From NCBI GenBank assembly GCA_903889655.1, contig CAISYL010000159.1:1-32965 (forward strand): a stretch of DNA of 32,965 nt, given 5' to 3'. The stretch comes from an uncultured Alphaproteobacteria bacterium (GTDB taxonomy: Bacteria > Pseudomonadota > Alphaproteobacteria > Parvibaculales > Parvibaculaceae). Positions within the stretch are counted from its first letter, which is position 1, and each line of letters begins with the position of its first letter. The notes under the pieces were generated by a model that was not told the origin of the DNA, searched no databases, and saw only the letters and a list, made by a program, of their open reading frames with translations. The position numbers and the translations under genes were made by a program. Shown here piece by piece: positions 7,987 through 17,646 of the stretch.

Positions 7987-9297
7987 ATGAATTACGTCTG
8001 GTCGAACTGGTCCGGCTGGGTCAAGGCCTGGCCGAAATCCATCGCCGAGCCGGCCAGCGAGGAGGAACTCGCCGCCATCGTTCAGGAAGCCGAAGCGCCG
8101 GTGCGCGTCGCCGGCACGGGACATTCCTTCACGCCGCTGGTCGAAACCGCCGGCACCATCGTCACGCTGCGACACATCGCGGGCGTAATCGATCACGATC
8201 CGACGGCTTTTACCGCGCGCATCAAGGCCGGAACGACGGTCCGAGATCTCGGCCCCATGCTTTTCGATCGAGGGCTCGGCCTTGCCAATCAGGGCGACAT
8301 CGACCGTCAGGCGCTGGCCGGTGCCGTCGGTACAGGCACGCATGGCACAGGCGGCGGTCTCGGCTCGATCTCGGCCGCCGTCGCGGGCTTTCGCCTCGTC
8401 ACCGCGGATGGCGGGATCGTCAACGCGAACCGCGACGAAAATCCGGACGTCTTCGATGCGGGCCGCGTTTCGATGGGCAGCCTCGGCATCATGAGCGAGA
8501 TCACCATGCAATGTCGCCCGGCCTACGCGCTGGAGGAGACCGGCGGCGCAATGCCGGTCGCGGAAGTTTTGTCGCGCGTGGAGGAACTGCGCGACGCCAA
8601 CCGTCATTTCGAATTCTTCTGGTTCCCCTACGCCGATCTCGCCATCGTCAAGATACTCGCGGAAACCGACAAGCAGCCGAAACCGCGCCGGCGTCGCGCC
8701 GAGGATGAGCTGTCGCGCGACGACCGGATTTTCATCACCGCTTGCGAGACGACGCGTTACGCGCCTTTCCTGCGGGGGCCCTTGCAGAAGTACCTGACGT
8801 CCGGAAGCGGTCGCTATTCGTCCGGCTCGCTGACCGATCCGGGGCGCGTGCGCTGGTCGCATGAAGCCTTCCCGAGCGATCGCAACGTCCGCTTCAATGA
8901 AATGGAATATGCGGTACCCGCCGATCGAGGGCCCGACTGCATCCGCGAGGTCGCGGCGCATATGCGCAAATGCGGTGTCAATTTTCTGTTCCCGCTTGAG
9001 TTCCGCTATGTGGGCGCCGACGACGCCTGGCTGAGTCCCTTCTACAAGCGCGACAGTGTTACCATCTCCGTACACCAGTATCATCGCCAGCCCTATGAAG
9101 AGCTTTTCGCAGGCGTGGAAGCGATCTTCGCGCGCTATGAGGGACGGCCGCATTGGGGCAAACTGCACACGCTCGAGGCGAGGGAATTGTCGAAGCTTTA
9201 TCCGCGCTGGGACGACTTCCAGGCCGTGCGGAGACGCCTCGATCCGAAGAAGAAACTCCTCAACCCTTACCTGAAGCGGCTGTTTGGAGAGTTCTGA
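7987..9297 (+). CDS. FAD-linked oxidoreductase, D-arabinono-1,4-lactone oxidase/L-gulonolactone oxidase family
   Basis: PVRVAGTGHSFTPLV (PCMH-type FAD-binding), GAVGTGTHGTGGGLGSISA, C-terminal HWGKLHTLEARELSKLYPRWDDFQAVRRRLDPKKKLLNPYL. Confidence 0.9.
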   Translation: MNYVWSNWSGWVKAWPKSIAEPASEEELAAIVQEAEAPVRVAGTGHSFTPLVETAGTIVTLRHIAGVIDHDPTAFTARIKAGTTVRDLGPMLFDRGLGLANQGDIDRQALAGAVGTGTHGTGGGLGSISAAVAGFRLVTADGGIVNANRDENPDVFDAGRVSMGSLGIMSEITMQCRPAYALEETGGAMPVAEVLSRVEELRDANRHFEFFWFPYADLAIVKILAETDKQPKPRRRRAEDELSRDDRIFITACETTRYAPFLRGPLQKYLTSGSGRYSSGSLTDPGRVRWSHEAFPSDRNVRFNEMEYAVPADRGPDCIREVAAHMRKCGVNFLFPLEFRYVGADDAWLSPFYKRDSVTISVHQYHRQPYEELFAGVEAIFARYEGRPHWGKLHTLEARELSKLYPRWDDFQAVRRRLDPKKKLLNPYLKRLFGEF

Positions 9298-9299
9298 AA

Positions 9300-9521
9300 T
9301 CAGGCGCGTTCGATACGGGCGACGGTCTGGCCTTCCGCGACGGCATCTTCTTCCGCGACGAGAATTTCGATCACGCGGCAGCCATAAGGCGCGGCGACCG
9401 GAATTTCCATCTTCATCGATTCCAGAATGACGACGGGATCGTCCTCGCTCAACCGGTCGCCGGGCTTTGTCTCGATCTTCCAGACTTTGCCGGCGATCTC
9501 GCTCTTCAGGTCGATGCTCAT
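9300..9521 (-). CDS. Standalone biotin/lipoyl carrier (BCCP-type) domain protein
   Basis: 73 aa with canonical biotinylation site VILESMKMEIPV. Start overlaps the modC stop (ATGA). Confidence 0.88.
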   Translation of the reverse strand: MSIDLKSEIAGKVWKIETKPGDRLSEDDPVVILESMKMEIPVAAPYGCRVIEILVAEEDAVAEGQTVARIERA

Positions 9522-10648
9522 GCCGTTCTCCCGCTATCTCCGAAGTCGCTCGCGAGCGCGACCGATTTGATGAGCGCCCAGACCTGCCGGCCCGGCGCAA
9601 GCGCCAGACGCTCCGCGGCGCGGTTGGTAATCCGGGCGAAAAGTGTAATCGCCGCATCGGAAGAACCCACCGCCAGCGCGACATCAATCTGTGCCGGCCC
9701 CGCCGGCTTGAGCTCGACGATCTTCGCCTCGATCACGTTCTGAATGCTGAGCGCCGTCGGCCGTTCCGTCGCCAGCGCGATATCGCGCGCGTGAAGACGG
9801 ATGCGCAGTTTCGAGCCGACGGGCAACGGCAATTGCGAGAGGGCGAGGGTGGCACCGCCGACATCGAGTTCGGTGAGATGGTGGGCTTCGTCATGCCGCG
9901 CGATCCGCGCCTCGATGATGGTTGCCGGATCGGCGCCGCTGCCATCCTCGCCCAGAATGAGCGCCTGCACGTCGAGGCGATTGAGTACAGCGGCGACATC
10001 GCCCGTCGCCGCGACGCGTCCGCCATGCAAAACGAGCACGCGATCGGCGAGCCGCACGATCTCGTCGATATTGTGGCTGACGAAGAGGATCGGAAGATCG
10101 AGCCGGCGATGCAGCGCCTCAAGGAAGGGCATGATCTCGCGCCGCCTGCGGATATCGAGGCTCGACAACGGCTCGTCCATCAGCAGAAGACGCGGCGCCG
10201 CGAGAAGTGCGCGGCCGATGGCGACACGCTGCGCCTCGCCGCCGGAAAGACGATGCGGACGTCGGTCGAGCAGGGCGTCGAGACCGAGCAGATCTATCAC
10301 CTCGACGCGGCTCATGCCGGTTTCGCTGCCGCGCCGCCTTGCGCCATAGTCGAGATTTTCGGCGACGCTCAGATGCGGAAAGAGCCTCGCTTCCTGAAAG
10401 ACATAGCCGATGCGTCGGCGTTCGGGCGCGGTGAAGATGCGGCGCGTCGTATCGATAAAGATGTCGTCGCCGAGGGCGATGCGTCCGCTCTCCGGCCGCG
10501 CGAGACCGGCAATGGCTTCGAGTGTCATGGTCTTGCCGGCGCCCGACGGACCGATGATGCCGGTCACGCCGCTTCCCGCCTCGAAGGTAACGTCCAGCGA
10601 GAACGCTTCCGCGCGGCGCGCGATGCTGACGCTCAGCCCCCCGCTCAT
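9518..10648 (-). CDS. modC: Molybdate ABC transporter ATP-binding protein
   Basis: Walker A GPSGAGKT, signature LSGGEAQRVAIGRAL, Walker B LLLMDEPLSSLD, C-terminal TOBE-like domain (NVIEAKIVELKPAGPAQIDVALAVG). Confidence 0.92.
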   Translation of the reverse strand: MSGGLSVSIARRAEAFSLDVTFEAGSGVTGIIGPSGAGKTMTLEAIAGLARPESGRIALGDDIFIDTTRRIFTAPERRRIGYVFQEARLFPHLSVAENLDYGARRRGSETGMSRVEVIDLLGLDALLDRRPHRLSGGEAQRVAIGRALLAAPRLLLMDEPLSSLDIRRRREIMPFLEALHRRLDLPILFVSHNIDEIVRLADRVLVLHGGRVAATGDVAAVLNRLDVQALILGEDGSGADPATIIEARIARHDEAHHLTELDVGGATLALSQLPLPVGSKLRIRLHARDIALATERPTALSIQNVIEAKIVELKPAGPAQIDVALAVGSSDAAITLFARITNRAAERLALAPGRQVWALIKSVALASDFGDSGRTA

Positions 10649-11349
10649 GCCGCGCCCCTGATGCGGCGCTGCTGGGCCCGAGCGAAGAATTCCGATGCCG
10701 CCAGCGCACCGACTGCGAGCAGGATCGAGAGGATGACGAAACGCAGCGCATGGATTTCACCTTCGGGCACCTGAAGCGCGCTATAGAGCGCGATGGGCAG
10801 CGTCTGCGTCTCACCCGGAATGTTGGCGACGAAGGTGATCGTCGCGCCGAACTCGCCGAGCGCGCGGGCAAAGCCGAGCAGGGTGCCCGCGATGAGGCCC
10901 GGCGTGACGAGGGGGAGAGTGATGCTCACGAAGACGTCCATGGGGCCGGCGCCGAGCGTGCGCGCGGCTGCCTCGAGCTTCGGATCGACGCTCTCGAAGG
11001 CGAGCCGGATCGCGCGCACGAGGAGCGGAAACCCCATCACGGCCGAAGCAAGCGCAGCTCCCTTCCAGTTGAAGGCGAGCGTGAACCCCAGATACGTCTC
11101 GAAGAAATGGCCGAGTGGGCCGCGATGGCCGAAGAGGATCAGCAGCAGATAGCCTGTGACGACGGGCGGCAGCACCAGCGGCATGTGCACCAACCCGTCA
11201 AGCGCCAGCTTGCCGACGAAGTTCCGGCGCGCCAGCACCCATGCGATGGCGATGCCGGGCGGTAGCGAGATCGCGGTTCCGACGACACCTGTCTTCAGCG
11301 ACAGCCACAGCGCCTGCATTTCGCCGGGCGTGAGCCACGCATCGATCAT
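10645..11349 (-). CDS. modB: Molybdate ABC transporter permease
   Basis: ALWLSLKTGVVGTAISLPPGIAIAWVLAR...PLVLPPVVTGYLLLILFG...AARTLGAGPMDVFVSITLPL...FARALGEFGATITFVANIPGETQTLPIALY is a ModB signature. Confidence 0.94.
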   Translation of the reverse strand: MIDAWLTPGEMQALWLSLKTGVVGTAISLPPGIAIAWVLARRNFVGKLALDGLVHMPLVLPPVVTGYLLLILFGHRGPLGHFFETYLGFTLAFNWKGAALASAVMGFPLLVRAIRLAFESVDPKLEAAARTLGAGPMDVFVSITLPLVTPGLIAGTLLGFARALGEFGATITFVANIPGETQTLPIALYSALQVPEGEIHALRFVILSILLAVGALAASEFFARAQQRRIRGAA

Positions 11350-11352
11350 GGC

Positions 11353-12516
11353 TCAGCCGTTCGCCGCGTTGAGCCGGGCGAAACCCGCTTCGAGATCGGC
11401 GATGAGATCGTCCGGATCCTCGAGGCCGGCATGAATGCGCAGCAGCGGGCCTTCGCAGGCAAATGTCGTCGCCGTGCGTATGCCGGTAAGATCCTGCGGC
11501 ACGATCAGGCTTTCGAAACCGCCCCAGGACCAACCCATGCCGTAATAATCGAGATTGTCGAGCATGGCGCCGAGCGCCGCATCGGTGCAGGGCTTCAGCA
11601 CGATGCTGAAGAGACCGCTCGCGCCGGTAAAATCGCGTCTCCACAACGCATGACCCGGATGGCTCGGCAGGGCCGGATGAATGACCTGCGCGACTTCGGG
11701 CCGGCCTTCGAGCCAGCGGGCAAGCGTGAGCCCGGTTCTCATATGCCGTTCGAGGCGAACCGACAGTGTGCGCATGCCGCGCAGCGCGAGGAAGACGTCG
11801 TCCGGTGCCACCGTCATGCCGATTGCGCCATGCGCGGCGAGAACCGTCTTCGCAGCTTCCTCGGTCGCGGTGATCGAGCCCATCATCACGTCGGAATGGC
11901 CGCCCAGATATTTGGTGATCGCCTGGATCGAGACATCCGCACCGTGCTCGAACGGTTTGAAGTAGAGCGGAGAGGCCCATGTGTTGTCGACGATGACCTT
12001 CGCACCGCCCTCGTGCGCCGCTCCGGCGAGCGCCGGGATGTCCTGAACCTCGAAGGTGATCGAGCCGGGCGATTCCGCGAAGATGACCCTAGTGTTCGGC
12101 TTCATCATGGCGGCGATGCCGGCACCGATCGCCGGGTCGTAGTAATCGACCTCGACGCCATTGCGCTTCAGGATCGTGTCGCAGAAATGGCGCGACGGAC
12201 CGTAGATGCTGTCCGTCATCAACAGGTGGTCGCCGGTCTTGAGAAACGCTATCAGTGCCGTCGTCACGGCCGCGAGACCCGAGGGGGTCAGCACCGTTTT
12301 GGCGCCGCCTTCGAGCGTCGCGATGGCCTCCTGCAATGCGGCGAGCGTGGGCGTACCGCGACGGCCATAGGTATAGGGCTGGTTCCGGGTCTTCAGCGCC
12401 TCGACCGTCGGAAAGAGAATCGTCGAGGCCCGATAGACGGGCGTATTGACCACGCCGAAATGGGCATCCGGGTCGCGCCCGGCGGTCACGATCAGCGTAT
12501 CCTGCTTTGGTTTCAT
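11353..12516 (-). CDS. metC: Cystathionine beta-lyase (Cys/Met metabolism PLP enzyme)
   Basis: MKPKQDTLIVTAGRDPDAHFGVVNTPVYRASTILFPTVEAL...YTYGRRGTPT...VDNTWASPLYFKPFEHGADVSIQAITKYLGGHSDVMMG...GMGWSWGGFESL. Confidence 0.9.
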   Translation of the reverse strand: MKPKQDTLIVTAGRDPDAHFGVVNTPVYRASTILFPTVEALKTRNQPYTYGRRGTPTLAALQEAIATLEGGAKTVLTPSGLAAVTTALIAFLKTGDHLLMTDSIYGPSRHFCDTILKRNGVEVDYYDPAIGAGIAAMMKPNTRVIFAESPGSITFEVQDIPALAGAAHEGGAKVIVDNTWASPLYFKPFEHGADVSIQAITKYLGGHSDVMMGSITATEEAAKTVLAAHGAIGMTVAPDDVFLALRGMRTLSVRLERHMRTGLTLARWLEGRPEVAQVIHPALPSHPGHALWRRDFTGASGLFSIVLKPCTDAALGAMLDNLDYYGMGWSWGGFESLIVPQDLTGIRTATTFACEGPLLRIHAGLEDPDDLIADLEAGFARLNAANG

Positions 12517-12539
12517 CTCGACTCACGGATCATTCGTAA

Positions 12540-12577
12540 CGCTTCCGGTCCATCCCGGCGCTTCCGGCCCATTCCCG
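12540..12577. repeat. Imperfect 19-bp tandem repeat (two units)
   Basis: CGCTTCCGGTCCATCCCGG / CGCTTCCGGCCCATTCCCG in the metC-aapJ intergenic region. Confidence 0.6.
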
Positions 12578-12711
12578 CGCATCCGCCATTGCACCGGAGC
12601 GCGATGCGGTTAGTCTGTGCCTTCGTCGTCGGGGCTGATCGTCCCCATCCCCGAAGCATAGCATCCAAGCCACGCTCCCTGGCAAAGGGGGCGAGAGAAA
12701 AGCCCGGACCC

Positions 12712-13839
12712 ATGGCCAGAAGAAGCAGTCTCGCATCCCGGATATTCCCCTTCGTCTTCGGCCTCGTGGTCGGCGCGGGCGTGCTCTATTTCTTCCTGCC
12801 GGGCCCACCCCAGGGCGGCAAGGTGCAGACGGCGCAGCAGCCCGGCGCAAAGCCGCAGCCGGGCCAGCAAGGCCCCGCGCAGCCCGCCGGCTCGACGCTG
12901 GCCGAAGTGCGCGCGCGCGGCTACATCCAATGCGGCGTCAGCACCGGCCTGCCGGGCTTTTCCAACCCGGACGACAAGGGCAACTGGACCGGCATCGATG
13001 TCGATTTCTGCAGGGCCGTCGCCGCCGCCGTCTTCGGCGATGCCTCGAAGGTCAAGTACCGGCCGCTCAACGCCAAGGACCGCTTCACGGCGCTGCAATC
13101 CGGCGAGGTCGACCTCCTCTCGCGCAATACCACCTGGACCATGTCGCGCGACACCTCGCTCGGCTTCGATTTCGCCGGCGTGATCTACTACGACGGGCAG
13201 GGTTTTCTGGTGAAGAAGGCCTCGGGTATCACCAGCGCGGCGCAGCTGAACGGCGCTACCATCTGCACCCAGACCGGTACGACGACCGAGCTCAATCTCG
13301 CCGATTATTTCCGCGGCCAGAACATGAGCTACAAGGTGCTGCCTTTCGAGAAGAACGAGGAGGCGCTGAGCGCCTACGACAATGGCCGCTGCGACGCCTA
13401 CACGACGGACGCGTCGGGCCTCCATGCGCAGCGCCTGATCCTGAAAACGCCCGACGACCACATCGTGCTTCCCGAAGTCATCTCCAAGGAACCGCTCGGC
13501 CCCCTCGTGCGCCAGGGCGACCCGCAGTGGGAAGACATCGTGCGCTGGACGCTTTTCGCGCTGATCGACGCGGAGGAACTGGGCGTCACTTCGGCCAATG
13601 TCGACCAGCAGATGACAAGCGCCAGCCCGGAAGTGCGCCGCCTGCTCGGCACGGAAGGCAAGTTCGGCGAGCCGCTCGGCCTGTCGAATGGCTGGGCCGC
13701 CGATGCCCTGCGCGCCGTCGGCAATTACGGCGAAATGTTCGAGCGCAATGTCGGCACGAAGACGCCGCTCGGCATCCCGCGCGGCCTCAACGCGTTGTGG
13801 AGAAATGGCGGCGTCATGTATGCCCCGCCGATCCGATGA
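12712..13839 (+). CDS. aapJ: General L-amino-acid ABC transporter substrate-binding protein, membrane-anchored N-terminus
   Basis: STLAEVRARGYIQCGVSTGLPGFSNPDDKGNWTGIDVDFCRAVAAAVFGD...NGRCDAYTTDASGLHAQR; followed by aapQMP. Start at ATG 12712. Confidence 0.92.
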   Translation: MARRSSLASRIFPFVFGLVVGAGVLYFFLPGPPQGGKVQTAQQPGAKPQPGQQGPAQPAGSTLAEVRARGYIQCGVSTGLPGFSNPDDKGNWTGIDVDFCRAVAAAVFGDASKVKYRPLNAKDRFTALQSGEVDLLSRNTTWTMSRDTSLGFDFAGVIYYDGQGFLVKKASGITSAAQLNGATICTQTGTTTELNLADYFRGQNMSYKVLPFEKNEEALSAYDNGRCDAYTTDASGLHAQRLILKTPDDHIVLPEVISKEPLGPLVRQGDPQWEDIVRWTLFALIDAEELGVTSANVDQQMTSASPEVRRLLGTEGKFGEPLGLSNGWAADALRAVGNYGEMFERNVGTKTPLGIPRGLNALWRNGGVMYAPPIR

Positions 13840-13866
13840 TTGGCCGATCCGCTGAAGAGGTGAGGT

Positions 13867-15054
13867 GTGGCTGACAGGCGAAGGAACGCATCGCGAGGCA
13901 TGCGCTGGTCCTGGACCGATCCGCGGATGCGGGCGCTGGTCTGGCAGGTGGCGGCGCTGGCCGCAACCCTCGTCACGCTCTGGTACTTCGCCGCCATGGC
14001 GCATCAAAATCTCGCCCGCCAGCACATCGCGACCGGTTTCGGCTTTCTCGACAACACCGCGGGCTTCGGCGTTGTCCAGACGCTGATCCCCTATTCGGAG
14101 GAATCGAGCTACGGCCGCGCCTTTCTGGTCGGCCTCTGCAACACGCTGCTGGTGGCAGCCCTCGGTACGGTTTTCGCCGTCATGCTGGGCTTCGTCGTCG
14201 GCGTGGCCCGGCTCTCGACCAACTGGCTGATCGCGAGGCTCGCCACCGTCTATGTCGAGACGCTGCGCAACATTCCACTGCTGCTGCAGCTTTTCTTCTG
14301 GTACTTCGCGATCCTGCAGCCGCTGCCCGGCCCGCGCGACAGCCTGACGCTGCTGCCGGGCATCTTCCTCAGCAATCGCGGCATCGTCATGCCCGCCGTC
14401 GAGACGACGCCCTCGACCGCGGCCTTCGTCCTGTGCCTGCTGACCGCGATTGCGGCCGCCATCTTCATTGGCCGATGGGCAAAGGCGCGGAAGCTCCGCA
14501 CGGGTGAAAGTTTCCCGACGCTCATTGTTAACGCCGTTATCATTATCGGCCTGCCGGGGCTCGTCTGGCTGATCGCCAGCGCGGCTTTCGCACTCGCGCC
14601 GCCCGTCATGGGCAAGTTCAACTTCGAAGGCGGCTGGCGCGTGTTGCCGGAGTTCCTGGCGCTGCTGCTCGGCCTCACGCTCTACACGGCGGCCTTCATC
14701 GCCGAGATCGTCCGCGCGGGCATCCAGTCCGTCGGTCGTGGCCAGACGGAGGCGGCGCATGCCCTCGGCCTCTCCAGCGGCCAGACGCTCCGCCTCGTCA
14801 CCGTTCCGCAGGCGCTCCGGGTCATCGTGCCGCCGCTGACGAGCCAGATCCTCAACCTCATCAAGAATTCCTCGCTTGCCGTCGCCATCGGCTATCCCGA
14901 CCTCGTCTCGGTCTTTGCGGGCACCGTGCTCAACCAGACCGGGCAGGCGATCGAGGTCATCGCGATCACCATGGCGGTCTATCTGATCATCAGCCTCGCA
15001 ATCTCCTTCGCGATGAACCTCTACAACGCGCGCGTCGCGATCGTGGGACGCTGA
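13867..15054 (+). CDS. aapQ: General L-amino-acid ABC transporter permease
   Basis: FGFLDNTAGFGVVQTLIPYSEESSYGRAFLVGLCNTLLVAALGTVFAVMLG...ETLRNIPLLLQLFFWY...EIVRAGIQSVGRGQTEAAHALGL. GTG start. Confidence 0.93.
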   Translation: MADRRRNASRGMRWSWTDPRMRALVWQVAALAATLVTLWYFAAMAHQNLARQHIATGFGFLDNTAGFGVVQTLIPYSEESSYGRAFLVGLCNTLLVAALGTVFAVMLGFVVGVARLSTNWLIARLATVYVETLRNIPLLLQLFFWYFAILQPLPGPRDSLTLLPGIFLSNRGIVMPAVETTPSTAAFVLCLLTAIAAAIFIGRWAKARKLRTGESFPTLIVNAVIIIGLPGLVWLIASAAFALAPPVMGKFNFEGGWRVLPEFLALLLGLTLYTAAFIAEIVRAGIQSVGRGQTEAAHALGLSSGQTLRLVTVPQALRVIVPPLTSQILNLIKNSSLAVAIGYPDLVSVFAGTVLNQTGQAIEVIAITMAVYLIISLAISFAMNLYNARVAIVGR

Positions 15055-15055
15055 C

Positions 15056-16126
15056 ATGACCGTAAACGCTGCCGTCAAATGGTTGAAGCGCAACCTTTTC
15101 TCGAGCTGGTGGAACGGCGCGTTGACGCTGCTTGTGCTCTACATCGTCTGGAGCGCGATTCCGCCTTTCCTCGACTGGGCGATCGTCCATGCGGTATGGA
15201 GCGGCGAGGGCCGCGAAGCCTGCCTCGGGCCGGGCAAGGGCGCGTGCTGGCCTTTCATCTTCGCCAATCTCGACCAGTTCGCCTATGGCCGCTATCCGGC
15301 CGAGCTGCGCTGGCGCGTCGATCTCGCTTTCCTGCTCGGGCTCGCCGGCCTCGTGCCGATGCTGATCCCGCGCGTGCCGGCGAAGCTCTGGAATCTCGGC
15401 TACCTGGTCGTCGCGTGGCCGATGATCGCCATCGTGCTGATCGCGGGCGACAGGCCGGGCCTTGTCGGCGTCGACACCGATCTCTGGGGCGGATTGCTCG
15501 TCACGCTGATCGTTGCGATCACGGGCATCGTCGCGTCCTTTCCGCTCGGCATATTGCTGGCGCTCGGCCGCCGCTCGGAAATGCCGGTCATCCGCACGCT
15601 CTCGATCGTCTTCATCGAATTCTGGCGCGGCGTGCCGCTCGTCACCGTCCTCTTCATGGCCAGCGTGATGCTGCCGCTTTTCCTGCCGCAGGGCGTCCAT
15701 CTCGACAATCTGCTGCGCTGCCTCGTCGGCGTCGCGCTCTTCTCGTCGGCCTATATGGCGGAAGTCGTGCGCGGCGGGTTGCAGGCCGTGCCGCGCGGGC
15801 AATATGAAGCGGCGAGGGCGCTCGGCCTCAGCTACTGGCAGACGATGGGCCTCATCGTGCTGCCGCAGGCGCTCCGCAGCGTCATCCCCGGCATCGTCAA
15901 CACCTTCATCGGTCTCTTCAAGGACACGACGCTGGTGCTGATCGTCGGCCTGTTCGATTTCCTGGGGCAGGTGCGCATCCAGCTGAGCGACATGCACTGG
16001 TCGACGCCGCAGGGCGCCGCGACCGGCTATGTCTTCGCGGCGCTGGTCTATTGGGTTTTCTGCTTCGGCATGTCGCGCTATTCCGTTTTCATGGAAAAGC
16101 GACTGAATGCCGGCCAGATACGTTGA
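15056..16126 (+). CDS. aapM: General L-amino-acid ABC transporter permease
   Basis: HisM-type permease: [26 protein letters not shown]...[29 protein letters not shown]. Confidence 0.93.
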   Translation: MTVNAAVKWLKRNLFSSWWNGALTLLVLYIVWSAIPPFLDWAIVHAVWSGEGREACLGPGKGACWPFIFANLDQFAYGRYPAELRWRVDLAFLLGLAGLVPMLIPRVPAKLWNLGYLVVAWPMIAIVLIAGDRPGLVGVDTDLWGGLLVTLIVAITGIVASFPLGILLALGRRSEMPVIRTLSIVFIEFWRGVPLVTVLFMASVMLPLFLPQGVHLDNLLRCLVGVALFSSAYMAEVVRGGLQAVPRGQYEAARALGLSYWQTMGLIVLPQALRSVIPGIVNTFIGLFKDTTLVLIVGLFDFLGQVRIQLSDMHWSTPQGAATGYVFAALVYWVFCFGMSRYSVFMEKRLNAGQIR

Positions 16127-16142
16127 CGATGGTGAGGTAGGA

Positions 16143-16892
16143 ATGGCCGACACGAAAAAACCGATCATCGCCATCGAGCATGTCGATAAATGGTTCGACG
16201 ATTTCCATGTGCTGAAGGACGTGAACCTCTCCGTCGCGGAAGGCGAACGCATCGTCATCGCGGGGCCGTCGGGCTCCGGCAAATCGACGCTGATCCGCTG
16301 CATCAACCGGCTGGAGGCGCATGACAAGGGCCGCATCGCGGTCGACGGCATCGAGCTGACGGAAGACCTCAAGCGCATCGACGAGGTGCGTCGCGAGGTC
16401 GGCATGGTCTTCCAGCAGTTCAATCTCTTCCCGCACATGACCGTGCTCGAAAACTGCACGCTGGCGCCGATCTGGGTCAGGAAGCAGCCGAAGGAAGAGG
16501 CGGAGGCGACCGCCATGCGCTTCCTCGAACGCGTCCGTATTCCCGAACAGGCATCGAAATATCCGGGCCAGCTTTCAGGCGGCCAACAGCAGCGCGTCGC
16601 CATCGCTCGCGCGCTCTGCATGAACCCGAAGATCATGCTCTTCGACGAACCGACCTCCGCGCTCGACCCCGAAATGATCAAGGAAGTCCTCGACGTGATG
16701 GTCGGCCTCGCCCATGACGGCATGACCATGATCTGCGTCACCCACGAAATGGGCTTCGCCCGCGAAGTCGCCGACCGCGTCGTCTTCATGGATCAGGGCG
16801 AGATCGTCGAAGAAGCACCGCCTACGGAGTTTTTCACCGCGCCCAAGAGCGAGCGGACGAAGGCGTTTCTGGCGCAGATTTTGAGGGGGTGA
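16143..16892 (+). CDS. aapP: Amino-acid ABC transporter ATP-binding protein
   Basis: [62 protein letters not shown]. Start chosen at ATG 16143 (MADTKKP) after an AGGTAGG RBS. Confidence 0.95.
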   Translation: MADTKKPIIAIEHVDKWFDDFHVLKDVNLSVAEGERIVIAGPSGSGKSTLIRCINRLEAHDKGRIAVDGIELTEDLKRIDEVRREVGMVFQQFNLFPHMTVLENCTLAPIWVRKQPKEEAEATAMRFLERVRIPEQASKYPGQLSGGQQQRVAIARALCMNPKIMLFDEPTSALDPEMIKEVLDVMVGLAHDGMTMICVTHEMGFAREVADRVVFMDQGEIVEEAPPTEFFTAPKSERTKAFLAQILRG

Positions 16893-16974
16893 GTTCCCCA
16901 CAGAAAATGAAGACGCTGACAATCGAGGAAACGGACACTGACGTGGCGGGAAAAAATGCCCGGGAAAGCCCAAA

Positions 16975-17601
16975 TCATGCAGGGGCTAGACTGGTAGAGG
17001 GTATCGCCGGACATATTGCGTGATACTTCGAGCGGGCATATTCGTGAAAATACAAGAGGCTGGGAATGTGCGCACTGATAGTCAAAATCTGGTATCCGTC
17101 TGCGATGCGAAATCCGACTCCGACACTAATCCACCGCCGAATTGGCCGAAAATAGCCGAGTCGATTCATGTCGAGACGATAGCCGACGATCGCCACACTG
17201 CGAGCTTCTTCGAATGGTAAGGCTGAATCGCGATTTTCAGCCATTGTCGTGAGATATTCTGCGCCCGCCCCACGCATGACCGCATGAACAGCCGCGATAC
17301 GTCCGAAAATTGACTGTGGAAGGGTCGCCTCGATGATGTCGACTCGTCTAGCCAGTTCTTTACTCAATCGTTCTTGATCAAATTGAGATTTTCCGCTCGG
17401 TAGTAAGCTGGGCCATTCCTGCGTCTGCAGGCGTCGAACTTCTGCGAGCGCCAGGCGGTACTGAGCGTTACTGACAGGACCGAAATCGCAACGATCTTGC
17501 GATTCTAGCGGTCTGACTAAAGGCCAAACATAAACTCCGATCGGCAGGAGTAAAATTATGGCCATGATTGCTGGAACAAATCGCAAGGGAATATATCCCA
17601 T
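16975..17601 (-). CDS. Hypothetical membrane-anchored protein (208 aa)
   Basis: Complete ORF with N-terminal TM (FVPAIMAIILLLPIGVYVWPLV). Composition is AT-richer than its neighbours. No family recognised. Confidence 0.65.
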   Translation of the reverse strand: MGYIPLRFVPAIMAIILLLPIGVYVWPLVRPLESQDRCDFGPVSNAQYRLALAEVRRLQTQEWPSLLPSGKSQFDQERLSKELARRVDIIEATLPQSIFGRIAAVHAVMRGAGAEYLTTMAENRDSALPFEEARSVAIVGYRLDMNRLGYFRPIRRWISVGVGFRIADGYQILTISAHIPSLLYFHEYARSKYHAICPAIPSTSLAPA

Positions 17602-17646
17602 CTACTATAAATCCATCTGAACTCGTCAGAGACTATTCTTAGAAAC

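Noticed and set aside
7885-9687. 600-aa minus-strand ORF
   Set aside because: Antisense to the FAD-linked oxidoreductase, with compositionally biased translation.
11431-13839. 802-aa plus-strand ORF as one protein
   Set aside because: The first part is antisense to metC; the real AapJ starts near 12712.
12610-15093. 827-aa minus-strand ORF
   Set aside because: Antisense shadow of aapJ and aapQ. Low-complexity Arg/Asp/Glu-rich translation typical of GC-rich antisense frames; the plus-strand genes have clear family motifs.
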